Virus record (IMG/VR): IMGVR_UViG_3300008111_002402
Location: 1-64,000 of that record
DNA from: a virus
Length of the DNA: 64,000 nucleotides
Strand: one strand, 5' to 3'
The notes under the pieces were generated by a model. The model was not told the DNA's origin. It saw only the letters and a program-made list of their open reading frames with translations, and made no database searches. The translations under genes and the position numbers were made by a program. Positions 16,678 to 23,693 of this stretch are shown one piece after another; positions within the stretch are counted from its first letter, which is position 1, and every line of letters begins with the position of its first letter.

Positions 16678-17970
16678 ATGCAAAAAGAGTTTAAAGTTTT
16701 TCCTATTAAAACTAATACAGCATGCCAGTTCAAATGGACCTGGAGTACATTATTTCTTTCTGAGGGGTCTTCCTCTAGTTGTCATCGCTGTCATGGGTGG
16801 GATGTGTCTGATGATATCCAAAACTTCCATAATCATCCGGATAAAATAAAGGATAGAGAAAAGATGTTGGCCGGTGAATGGCCAGGTAACGGCTGTGAAT
16901 ATTGTAAGACAATTGAAGATGCAGGGGGTGCCAGTGAAAGAACTTCTTTTATTAATGATTTAGACCTTGTCCCTAAAGAATTGTTTGATGTTCCTGATGC
17001 CACTCACGTTACTCCTAGAATTCTGGAAGTATACTTCACCAATGTTTGTAATCAAAAGTGTGTTTATTGCTCGCCATTCTTCAGTTCATTAATTCAGAAT
17101 GAAATTGAACGCTTTGGTCCCATTGAAGCTGAATATGACCTGATGGGATTCAAAAGTAGAGAAGGATATGAACATAGAAAAGAAGAATTCTGGAAGTGGA
17201 TGGATAAACATTCTACCGACTTATATCATTTTCAAATTTTGGGCGGAGAACCTATGTACCAACCTGAATTTGAAGAATGTCTATCATTTTTTGAGGCTAG
17301 ACAACATCCAAATACCAATTGGAAAATATTTAGTAACTTAAAGCATGATCCCGCACAGTTTAAGAAAAAAATTGAGCGCGTGGGTACATTAATTGATAGC
17401 GGAAAATTACAATCATTTGAAATTGTGTGTAGTATGGATTGTTGGGGCCCTGAAGCAGAGTTTGCTCGATATGGTATGAGTTTAGATGAGTGGAAAACTA
17501 ACTTTGAAACACTAATGACTTCACCTCACGTTAGAGTTTCTGTCCATTCTACTATCACGCCATTAACCTTGCCTACTATGGCAGAATTTTATAGTTTTTT
17601 AAATGACTGGAAAAAAACAAAATATATCAATTACGGTTGGAATATTGTTGTGACACCATCATTTATGGACCCATGTATTATTGGCCATCATGCAACAAAA
17701 TATTTTGATGACCTTATAGAACAAATACCTGTTGAGGAGTTCCCTAGAAAAAATTATCTAGATGGTTTTAAGCAAAAGGTAGTGAAACATGACATTGATC
17801 CTGTTCGCCTACGTAAGTTGTGGGATTATTTGGATAAAATAGATGTTAGACGAGGAACCGATTGGAAAGCAATTTATCCTTGGTTATATAACATTTGTGT
17901 TGAGCATGCAAAAGATATTAAACTCAACCATGTTGATAACATAGAACTGATTAGTTTGAAAAAGAAATGA
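16678..17970 (+). CDS. Radical SAM protein 7 of 7
   Basis: A 430-residue member: C124-x3-C128-x2-C131 (CNQKCVYC), LGGEPMYQ, and N-terminal C16, C35 with CHRCH, and C73/C76 (CEYC). Although separated from proteins 1 and 2 by five genes, its sequence groups with them: shared IEDAGG/MEDAPGG after CxxC, FGP spacing after the core, and a RRGTDWKAIYP end. This split suggests old duplication followed by rearrangement. The stop overlaps the carbamoyltransferase start by 4 bases. Confidence 0.8.
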   Translation: MQKEFKVFPIKTNTACQFKWTWSTLFLSEGSSSSCHRCHGWDVSDDIQNFHNHPDKIKDREKMLAGEWPGNGCEYCKTIEDAGGASERTSFINDLDLVPKELFDVPDATHVTPRILEVYFTNVCNQKCVYCSPFFSSLIQNEIERFGPIEAEYDLMGFKSREGYEHRKEEFWKWMDKHSTDLYHFQILGGEPMYQPEFEECLSFFEARQHPNTNWKIFSNLKHDPAQFKKKIERVGTLIDSGKLQSFEIVCSMDCWGPEAEFARYGMSLDEWKTNFETLMTSPHVRVSVHSTITPLTLPTMAEFYSFLNDWKKTKYINYGWNIVVTPSFMDPCIIGHHATKYFDDLIEQIPVEEFPRKNYLDGFKQKVVKHDIDPVRLRKLWDYLDKIDVRRGTDWKAIYPWLYNICVEHAKDIKLNHVDNIELISLKKK

Positions 17971-19421
17971 TAATCTGGGGTATATCTGCCAATAGCCATG
18001 ATGCTGCCATCTCTGTGGTCCAAGATGGCGAAATCTTGTATGCATCACAATCTGAACGATATTCAGGAATAAAAAATGATGCTCATTTAAATCCGGGCAT
18101 TGTTACAGACGCCAAACGATATGGTGAGCCTGATGTTGTTGTGTGGTATGAGAATCCTTGGCTGAAAACGTTACGGCAACTTCGTGCAGGACAAGGATGG
18201 ATCAATAATAGTATTAGAGGGTATCTAAACAAATACAACATCACGGCACCCGTCACTACTGTAGGACATCACCATAGTCATGCAGCGGGAGGATATTATA
18301 CCTCCCCATTTAAAGAAGCGGCTGTATTAGTAATTGATGCCATCGGTGAGTTTGACACCACAACCATTTGGCATGGCACAGATAACAATCTAACAAAGAA
18401 ATTCTCTGTTAAATATCCACATAGTTTAGGGTTGTGGTATTCAGCCATGACCCAACGAATAGGATTAAAACCCAATGAAGAAGAATATATTCTCATGGGC
18501 ATGGCGGCATATGGGGATCCTTTGAAGTATACCCCAATGATTTTGGAAGATTTCTTTGATAGCAGAGACATTTTGAAGTTGAATGATAATCTTCATCGAG
18601 GATGCATGAACTGGCGCCCTGAATTGAAATCTCAACAAGACTTGTATGATATTGCCGCGGCAACACAATTTGTCTACGAACTATATTTTCATGATTTAGT
18701 AGATAAGGCACAAAAACTCACAGGAAGTAAAAACTTAGTGTTGGGTGGCGGGTGTGCCTTGAATTGTGTTGCCAATAATATTGCCTTCCAATATTTTGAG
18801 AATGTCTGGATTATGCCAAATCCAGGCGATGCAGGAAATAGTCTCGGTGCCATTGCTGCTCATCAACAAGAATTCTTGAACTGGCGTGGTCCCTATCTTG
18901 GATTTGATATGGGTGTGAAATATCCCACGGGACAATTGATTGAAACACTACAGAAAGATGGCATTACAGGTGTGGCATTTGGTCGTGCAGAATTTGGTCC
19001 TCGTGCTTTAGGACATAGAAGTTTATTGGCTGATCCTCGCGGTGATGACATCAAGGATAAGGTGAATGTCATCAAGAAACGACAGAAGTTCCGTCCCTTT
19101 GCACCTGCCATTCTTGCCGAACATGCCCATGAGTATTTTCACATGCCTACTATGGAAAGTCCCTATATGCAATACACGGCATTGTGCAAACATCCTTTAC
19201 AATTCCCTGCCATTGTACACGCAGATGGGACATCTCGCGTACAAACGGTTTCTCAAAAGGATTCACCCTACTTTCATAGTTTCTTACAAGAATGGTACAA
19301 AGAAACTGGATGCCCGATGATTTTAAATACCAGTTTAAACATTAAAGGTAAACCTATGGTGAACAACCGCATTGATGCTATAGAGTTTTCCAAACGATAT
19401 TCGGTGCCTGTACATACTTGA
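17967..19421 (+). CDS. Carbamoyltransferase (NodU/CmcH/TobZ family)
   Basis: Transfers a carbamoyl group from carbamoyl phosphate, through carbamoyl adenylate, to a hydroxyl or similar group of a small molecule or sugar. The N-terminal Kae1-like domain shows GISANSHDAA (His11), GHHHSHAAGGYY (His cluster at 101-104), LGGGCALNCVAN and PGDAGNSLGA. The C-terminal YrdC-like part shows FGRAEFGPRALGHRSLLADPR, KKRQKFRPFAPA and ILNTSLNIKGKP. It is 484 residues against roughly 550-600 for the family, ending soon after the last motif. In phages this family has been linked to nucleoside hypermodification; here it closes the radical SAM operon. Confidence 0.85.
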   Translation: MIIWGISANSHDAAISVVQDGEILYASQSERYSGIKNDAHLNPGIVTDAKRYGEPDVVVWYENPWLKTLRQLRAGQGWINNSIRGYLNKYNITAPVTTVGHHHSHAAGGYYTSPFKEAAVLVIDAIGEFDTTTIWHGTDNNLTKKFSVKYPHSLGLWYSAMTQRIGLKPNEEEYILMGMAAYGDPLKYTPMILEDFFDSRDILKLNDNLHRGCMNWRPELKSQQDLYDIAAATQFVYELYFHDLVDKAQKLTGSKNLVLGGGCALNCVANNIAFQYFENVWIMPNPGDAGNSLGAIAAHQQEFLNWRGPYLGFDMGVKYPTGQLIETLQKDGITGVAFGRAEFGPRALGHRSLLADPRGDDIKDKVNVIKKRQKFRPFAPAILAEHAHEYFHMPTMESPYMQYTALCKHPLQFPAIVHADGTSRVQTVSQKDSPYFHSFLQEWYKETGCPMILNTSLNIKGKPMVNNRIDAIEFSKRYSVPVHT

Positions 19422-19446
19422 CAAACCACAATGAATGATGTATATT
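19418..19446 (+). promoter_or_regulatory. Sigma70-type promoter of the DNA ligase gene
   Basis: TTGACA (19418-19423), exactly 17 bases, TATATT (19441-19446). It begins inside the last codons of the carbamoyltransferase gene. Because the -10 box covers the ATG at 19435 region, it also shows that the ligase must start further downstream, at 19480. Confidence 0.8.
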
Positions 19447-19479
19447 ACATATAGACTCTTAAACGAGGATATATCATTC

Positions 19480-20772
19480 ATGGTGAACCAAATCTTTGAG
19501 CAACTTGCCGCGACTACCAGCCGCCTAGAAAAAGAAGCCATTCTTAAGGAACACCTTGCGGACCTAACACTCCGCAAGGTGTTATTTCTTGCTCTTGATC
19601 CATATACACAGTTTTACATTCGACGCATCATGCCATATAAGACGGGCGTGAGAAACACCCATATCACACTTACACAAGCATTGGATGAATTGGAAAAGTT
19701 TTCTTCTCGGACCTTGACGGGAAATGCAGCATTTCATCATCTTCACTGGATCCTGGAATCTCTTGATGCCGATGATGCCAAGGTGATTGAACGTGTCATT
19801 GAAAAGGATTTGAGGTGTGGGGTGTCTGAGGCTACAGTAAACAAGATTTGGCCTAACTTGATTCCCACATATCCTGTCATGTTGGCATCTGGATTTGATG
19901 AGAAAATCATGAATAAAATGACCTATCCCGCCTATGTGCAATTGAAGTTGGATGGGATGCGATTCAATGCCATCGTGGAAAATGGTAAAGTGGACTTTCG
20001 TTCACGAAACGGTAAGCAAATTGATTTGCTTGGAAATCTTGAAGCCGAGTTTCTACAATTGGCAGGTGAACTCCCTGTGGTGTTTGATGGTGAATTGGTT
20101 GTGAGAGAACGTTCTGGCAATATCATGAACCGTCAGAAAGGTAATGGCATCTTAAACAAGGCGGTAAAGGGTACCGTCTCTGAGAACGAAGCTGGTATGG
20201 TGGAAGCTGTGGTCTGGGATATCATTCCTTTGGATCATTTCAAGCAAGGTGAGTCCAAATGTTCCTATGAGTCGCGCTTTCAAATTCTTGAAGCAATGGA
20301 GATGCCTGAACGTGTTTCATTGATTGAAAATATTGAAGTCATTTCAGAGGATGAGGCTCATCATTTGTTCGAGGAATATTTCGCCAAGGGAGAGGAAGGT
20401 ATCATTCTCAAGGACATCACCAAGGGATGGGAAGATAAGCGCGTAAAGCATCAAGTGAAGTTCAAGGGTGAGTTGGAATGTGACCTTCGTTGTGTGGATT
20501 GGCAAGAAGGTACGGGGAAAAATGTGGGAAGATTGGGGGCACTGGTACTAGAATCTGCTGACGGCATCATTCAGGTGAATGTTGGGTCAGGATTCACAGA
20601 TGAACAGCGTGATAAATATACAAAGAGTAATACTGTAGGCAAGATTGTTGCCGTCAAGTATAACGCACGTATTTGTGACAAAAAGACCAACGTGGAAAGT
20701 CTATTTCTACCGGTTTTTCTTGAATTACGTGAGGATAAGAGTGTTGCTGATTCGTCAACCATTATTAAATGA
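19480..20772 (+). CDS. ATP-dependent DNA ligase (T4 gp30-like)
   Basis: Seals nicks in DNA during replication and repair. The adenylation Lys is K156 in motif I KLDGMR; later motifs FRSRNGK (III-like), FDGELVV, EEGIILKD and VKFKGELE are visible, and an OB-fold end follows. The N-terminal helical part matches T4-type ligases. I use ATG 19480 (430 residues) because the ATG at 19435 lies within the promoter; GAGG stands 11 bases upstream of 19480. Its own promoter separates it from the radical SAM operon. Confidence 0.88.
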   Translation: MVNQIFEQLAATTSRLEKEAILKEHLADLTLRKVLFLALDPYTQFYIRRIMPYKTGVRNTHITLTQALDELEKFSSRTLTGNAAFHHLHWILESLDADDAKVIERVIEKDLRCGVSEATVNKIWPNLIPTYPVMLASGFDEKIMNKMTYPAYVQLKLDGMRFNAIVENGKVDFRSRNGKQIDLLGNLEAEFLQLAGELPVVFDGELVVRERSGNIMNRQKGNGILNKAVKGTVSENEAGMVEAVVWDIIPLDHFKQGESKCSYESRFQILEAMEMPERVSLIENIEVISEDEAHHLFEEYFAKGEEGIILKDITKGWEDKRVKHQVKFKGELECDLRCVDWQEGTGKNVGRLGALVLESADGIIQVNVGSGFTDEQRDKYTKSNTVGKIVAVKYNARICDKKTNVESLFLPVFLELREDKSVADSSTIIK

Positions 20773-20779
20773 GGTCGTT

Positions 20780-20968
20780 ATGACTAAGCATGAAGAATAT
20801 ACCGAAGCATTAATGGAACAATGTGAACAAAAAATTCATTATATTTTTCTTGATATTGAAGATGAGTTAGACAACATTGAACAAGAACTAGAAACCGAAG
20901 CATCCAAAATTTTATTGAGTTGGGTACGCGATAGTATCCGGCGTGTTTCAGACAACTACAAAGTATAA
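20780..20968 (+). CDS. 62-residue acidic hypothetical protein
   Basis: A small, strongly acidic, helix-forming protein (LDIEDELDNIEQELETEASK) starting 7 bases after the ligase stop with GAGG before the ATG. The frame is open upstream into the ligase gene, but only this start has a ribosome site. A late promoter begins in its last codons. Function unknown. Confidence 0.55.
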   Translation: MTKHEEYTEALMEQCEQKIHYIFLDIEDELDNIEQELETEASKILLSWVRDSIRRVSDNYKV

Positions 20969-20971
20969 ATA
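20964..20971 (+). promoter_or_regulatory. T4-type late promoter TATAAATA
   Basis: Perfect late box. With the T4 spacing (box at -13 to -6) transcription would start at 20977, exactly the A of the FmdB-like start codon, predicting a leaderless mRNA. Confidence 0.7.
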
Positions 20972-20976
20972 ATTTT

Positions 20977-21243
20977 ATGCCGACATATGAATATCAGTGT
21001 GAAAAATGTGAGCATTATTTCACGAAGTATACTAGCATCTCTAACATGAACCTAGCCGAGGAAGAGCCATGTCCTAATTGTACAGAACTGGCAGTCAAGA
21101 AGGTGATGTTTACCGCTCCTTCTATTGGTGACCCCGTGCGTCTACGTATTCGACGCCCTGATGGTGGATTCAAAGAGGTACTACAAAAAATTCATGAAAA
21201 GACCCCAGGTTCACGTATCAATAACAACAGTAGTTTCATTTAA
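20977..21243 (+). CDS. FmdB-type zinc ribbon protein
   Basis: An 88-residue protein that begins PTYEYQCEKCEHYFTKY, the typical FmdB/CxxC_CxxC_SSSS start, with a second CPNC knuckle at residues 32-35 completing a zinc ribbon. In bacteria these are putative regulators; phage versions are of unknown function. There is no ribosome binding site before the ATG, but a TATAAATA box ends 5 bases upstream. A rho-independent terminator follows. Confidence 0.8.
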   Translation: MPTYEYQCEKCEHYFTKYTSISNMNLAEEEPCPNCTELAVKKVMFTAPSIGDPVRLRIRRPDGGFKEVLQKIHEKTPGSRINNNSSFI

Positions 21244-21264
21244 ACATCTTTCATTTCACGGTTT

Positions 21265-21300
21265 AACTCCGGCGGAGCCTGCGCTCTGTCGGAGTTTTTT
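21265..21300 (+). terminator. Rho-independent terminator after the FmdB-like gene
   Basis: Stem AACTCCG (21265-21271) and CGGAGTT (21290-21296) around a GC-rich loop that can pair further, followed by a run of T. It separates the ligase/zinc-ribbon unit from phoH. Confidence 0.8.
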
Positions 21301-21324
21301 CACCCCCTACCATGCGAGAACGTC

Positions 21325-22071
21325 ATGTCACGTAAAAAGCGTCTCAAACTTGTTGCTCCTGAAATCCCCACGTTCAACAAGAATATCTTAACTTCCTCTG
21401 ACCTCAAAAACATTTACCCTTTAACCCACAATCAAGAAACATTTTTCAATTTGTATCGTAAAGGACATTGTGCCATGTTACTACATGGTGTTGCAGGAAC
21501 AGGTAAAACGTATATCGCCATGTATAATGCATTTCAGGAAATTTTAAGTGAAGATGCTGAAGTTAAGAAACTTGTGATTGTTCGTTCAGCAGTACCATCA
21601 AGAGATATTGGTTTTCTCCCAGGCAATGAAAAAGATAAAGTAGAGGTCTATTCCCAACCTTACCAAGAAATATGTGAGGATTTATTTCCAAGATTTGGAC
21701 CCAAGGCATACACAAAACTAAAGGAACAAAATCTTGTTAATTTCATGGTGACGTCCTATGTTCGCGGATTGACGTTAGACAACTGTATTGTCATTGTGGA
21801 TGAAGTTCAAAATCTCAACGACATGGAATTGAATAGCATCATGACTCGCGTTGGACAAAACACCAAGATTATTTTCTGCGGAGATTTTCGTCAAACCGAT
21901 TTGAATAGAAAACATGATGTGTCTGGATTAAGAAAGTTCATGCAAATTGCCAATCATATGCAATCATTCCGTCATGTGGAATTCCAAGTGCAAGATATTG
22001 TTCGTAGCCAATTGGTGAAAGAATATATCATTGCCAGAATGCAATGCGAGGATTTACAACTCGTATCTTGA
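21325..22071 (+). CDS. phoH: PhoH-like P-loop ATPase
   Basis: A 248-residue ATPase with Walker A GVAGTGKT (55-62), RSAVPSRDIGFLPG, Walker B IVIVDEVQN and GDFRQTD, the classical PhoH motifs. In bacteria it is part of the phosphate regulon and related to RNA-processing helicases; its phage role is unknown, but it is very common in marine phages and used as a marker gene. The start is supported by the short distance to the terminator upstream; no strong promoter was found in between. Confidence 0.9.
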   Translation: MSRKKRLKLVAPEIPTFNKNILTSSDLKNIYPLTHNQETFFNLYRKGHCAMLLHGVAGTGKTYIAMYNAFQEILSEDAEVKKLVIVRSAVPSRDIGFLPGNEKDKVEVYSQPYQEICEDLFPRFGPKAYTKLKEQNLVNFMVTSYVRGLTLDNCIVIVDEVQNLNDMELNSIMTRVGQNTKIIFCGDFRQTDLNRKHDVSGLRKFMQIANHMQSFRHVEFQVQDIVRSQLVKEYIIARMQCEDLQLVS

Positions 22072-22096
22072 CAAACACAACGTAATAAGATAATTT
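22068..22096 (+). promoter_or_regulatory. Sigma70-type promoter of the nuclease gene
   Basis: TTGACA (22068-22073), exactly 17 bases, TAATTT (22091-22096). The -35 overlaps the phoH stop codon; the start codon at 22103 is only 6 bases after the -10, so the leader would be nearly absent. Confidence 0.65.
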
Positions 22097-22102
22097 TATA
22101 TC

Positions 22103-22780
22103 ATGAAAACATTTATACACAACCCCGTTGAAATTGAAGAAATCTCAGCCACTACTGGTACTGATGGGAATAGAGTTTATCAAACGCCTGACGGTAAACT
22201 CTATCCCTCAGTAACCACAGTGTTATCTCAGCATACCAAAAAAGGTATTATGGAGTGGAGAGAACGTGTAGGTGCGGATGAAGCCAATAAGATATCTCGG
22301 CAAGCCGCCACACGTGGCACCAAGTTTCATACCCTGGCGGAACGATATCTGAAAAATGCTCCTCAGGAAAAACTGTTCCCAGATAGTTCATTAAAGTCAG
22401 TGCTAGACCAAGAACTGTTTGAGATTGCTAAATCAGAACTGAATAAGATTGACAACATTCGGGCTCAAGAAGTTGCATTATGGTCCCATCACTTACGATT
22501 GGCGGGGCGGGTGGATTGCATTGCTGAATATGAAGGAAAACTGAGTGTCATTGACTTCAAGACAGCTCGCAGAGAAAAAGATGTGGAGCATATTCAACAT
22601 TACTTCATGCAGGCATCCGCATATGCTGTGATGTTTGAAGAACGTACAGGCATTCCTGTGAATAGATTGGTGATTGCCATTGCAGTTGAAGATGGATTCA
22701 TGCAAGTATTTCAAAGTAAACGAGATGCTCATATTGAAGGATTATTATACTATCGTGATATGTACGAAGTAATGAAGTGA
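22103..22780 (+). CDS. PD-(D/E)XK nuclease (RecB/Cas4-like exonuclease)
   Basis: A 225-residue single-domain nuclease. The PD-(D/E)XK core is seen in ARGTKFHTLAERYL (upstream His), LAGRVDCIAEYEG (Asp) and LSVIDFKTA (D-x-K), then a Q-x3-Y motif in YFMQASAYAVMFEE. Such phage exonucleases trim DNA ends or degrade host DNA. It starts directly after its own promoter, and the T4-type late box of the tmRNA gene follows its stop by two bases. Confidence 0.78.
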   Translation: MKTFIHNPVEIEEISATTGTDGNRVYQTPDGKLYPSVTTVLSQHTKKGIMEWRERVGADEANKISRQAATRGTKFHTLAERYLKNAPQEKLFPDSSLKSVLDQELFEIAKSELNKIDNIRAQEVALWSHHLRLAGRVDCIAEYEGKLSVIDFKTARREKDVEHIQHYFMQASAYAVMFEERTGIPVNRLVIAIAVEDGFMQVFQSKRDAHIEGLLYYRDMYEVMK

Positions 22781-22782
22781 TG

Positions 22783-22790
22783 TATAAATA
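22783..22790 (+). promoter_or_regulatory. T4-type late promoter before the tmRNA gene
   Basis: Perfect TATAAATA. Predicted +1 at about 22796, upstream of the acceptor half of the permuted tmRNA, so the tmRNA precursor is probably a late transcript. Confidence 0.7.
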
Positions 22791-22795
22791 GTATT

Positions 22796-23085
22796 GTAGG
22801 ATGGTAGTAGATTGCTTAAATAGAAACTTTTCTTGGACAGGGGTTCGACTCCCCTCACCTCCACTCAGAAGTGCTCAGAAGTATGTTGGTTCGTAGTTTA
22901 GGGGGTGCCTGGTTTCGACAGGGGAAGAAGTACAGGAGAGAGCTACCCGAGAGGCGACTGCCGCAAGCAGAGCAAAAACAATTAAATGACAACAATTACA
23001 TGTCATTCGCTACCTCTTACGCCTTAGCTGCGTAAGACACTTTAGCCGGGTTAAGGGGGTTCCTGGGAACAGAATACCCCCATTC
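22796..23085 (+). ncRNA. ssrA: Circularly permuted two-piece tmRNA
   Basis: tmRNA rescues stalled ribosomes and tags the nascent chain for proteolysis. The 3' acceptor half comes first: T stem AGGGG/CCCCT (22839-22843, 22851-22855) with loop TTCGACT, then acceptor strand CACCTCC (22856-22862) and discriminator A (22863); CCA is not encoded. After an intervening 37 bases the 5' half starts GGGGGTG (22901-22907), which pairs with CACCTCC over all 7 bases (one G-U), followed by the tmRNA-typical CTGGTTTCGACAGG. The tag frame ends NDNNYMSFATSYALAA and stops at 23033-23035, inside a 7-bp stem TCTTACG/CGTAAGA. The resume codon is unclear (TTA or AAT in the expected place instead of GCA). The outer ends, and whether the hairpin at 23054-23083 is part of the mature RNA, are estimates. 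Confidence 0.88.
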
Positions 23086-23093
23086 CCCTTTCT

Positions 23094-23672
23094 ATGAATA
23101 TGATACCTGAAAACACAGAAAAAATACACATATTATTTTCAGGAGGTGCCGATAGCACCATTTTGTTGTATTTGTTATGTAAAGAAAAACATGACAAAAA
23201 TTTATCAGTACCTATAATATGCCATGTGATGCTTAAAAAGCCCAAACATATTGATGAAATTATTGAGTACATTTCAAATAAATTCTCGCAGAAAATAGAT
23301 TGTATATTCTGGAGTAGAAAGTTTTTCATTCGTGTATTTGTGGAATCTATACAAAAAATATATGGGGGCGTGGTGTTTTCTGGCTGTAATAAAGTTTTAA
23401 CTGAAGAATTTACTCCGTCTTTTTTCATTCTAGGAGACACACCCCCTGTTCGCGGCCCTGCCTTCAATGAAAATCATATTCGTCCGTTCATTGACATAGA
23501 TAAGGCAGAAATTATAAAATTCTATATAGATAATAATGAACATGTACTATTAGATAAAACCATATCGTGTGGGGCATATGATGATGAGACCGGTTCTAAA
23601 TGTGGGGGACAATGTTACTTTTGTCTTGAAAGAGACTGGGCACTGAAACAACTTAATATAAATACTAGATAA
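23094..23672 (+). CDS. QueC-like PP-loop ATPase, second copy
   Basis: A 192-residue protein with a canonical PP-loop FSGGADSTILLY at about residues 15-26 and a C-terminal SCGAYDDETGSKCGGQCYFC cluster followed by LERDWAL. The spacing (C-x10-C-x3-C-x2-C) departs from QueC, but position and the ER-WA ending match the gene at 2355, so the two are paralogues. Likely an ATP pyrophosphatase that activates a carboxylate; whether it makes preQ0 is not certain. It starts just after the tmRNA. Confidence 0.62.
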   Translation: MNMIPENTEKIHILFSGGADSTILLYLLCKEKHDKNLSVPIICHVMLKKPKHIDEIIEYISNKFSQKIDCIFWSRKFFIRVFVESIQKIYGGVVFSGCNKVLTEEFTPSFFILGDTPPVRGPAFNENHIRPFIDIDKAEIIKFYIDNNEHVLLDKTISCGAYDDETGSKCGGQCYFCLERDWALKQLNINTR

Positions 23673-23693
23673 TAACAAAATTTTGGAGATTTT

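Noticed and set aside
19435-19479. Ligase start at the first in-frame ATG (19435)
   Set aside because: That ATG precedes and overlaps the -10 region of the promoter, so it would not be in the mRNA; ATG 19480 fits.
22839-22863. Part of an ordinary tRNA (T arm and acceptor strand)
   Set aside because: No matching 5' acceptor strand, D arm or anticodon arm precedes it; the only partner for CACCTCC is GGGGGTG at 22901, downstream, which makes it the acceptor half of a permuted tmRNA.
23054-23083. Rho-independent terminator after the tmRNA
   Set aside because: GGGGG...CCCCC with an inner GTTCC/GGAAC stem forms a hairpin, but no T run follows; it may be a structural helix of the tmRNA coding piece instead.
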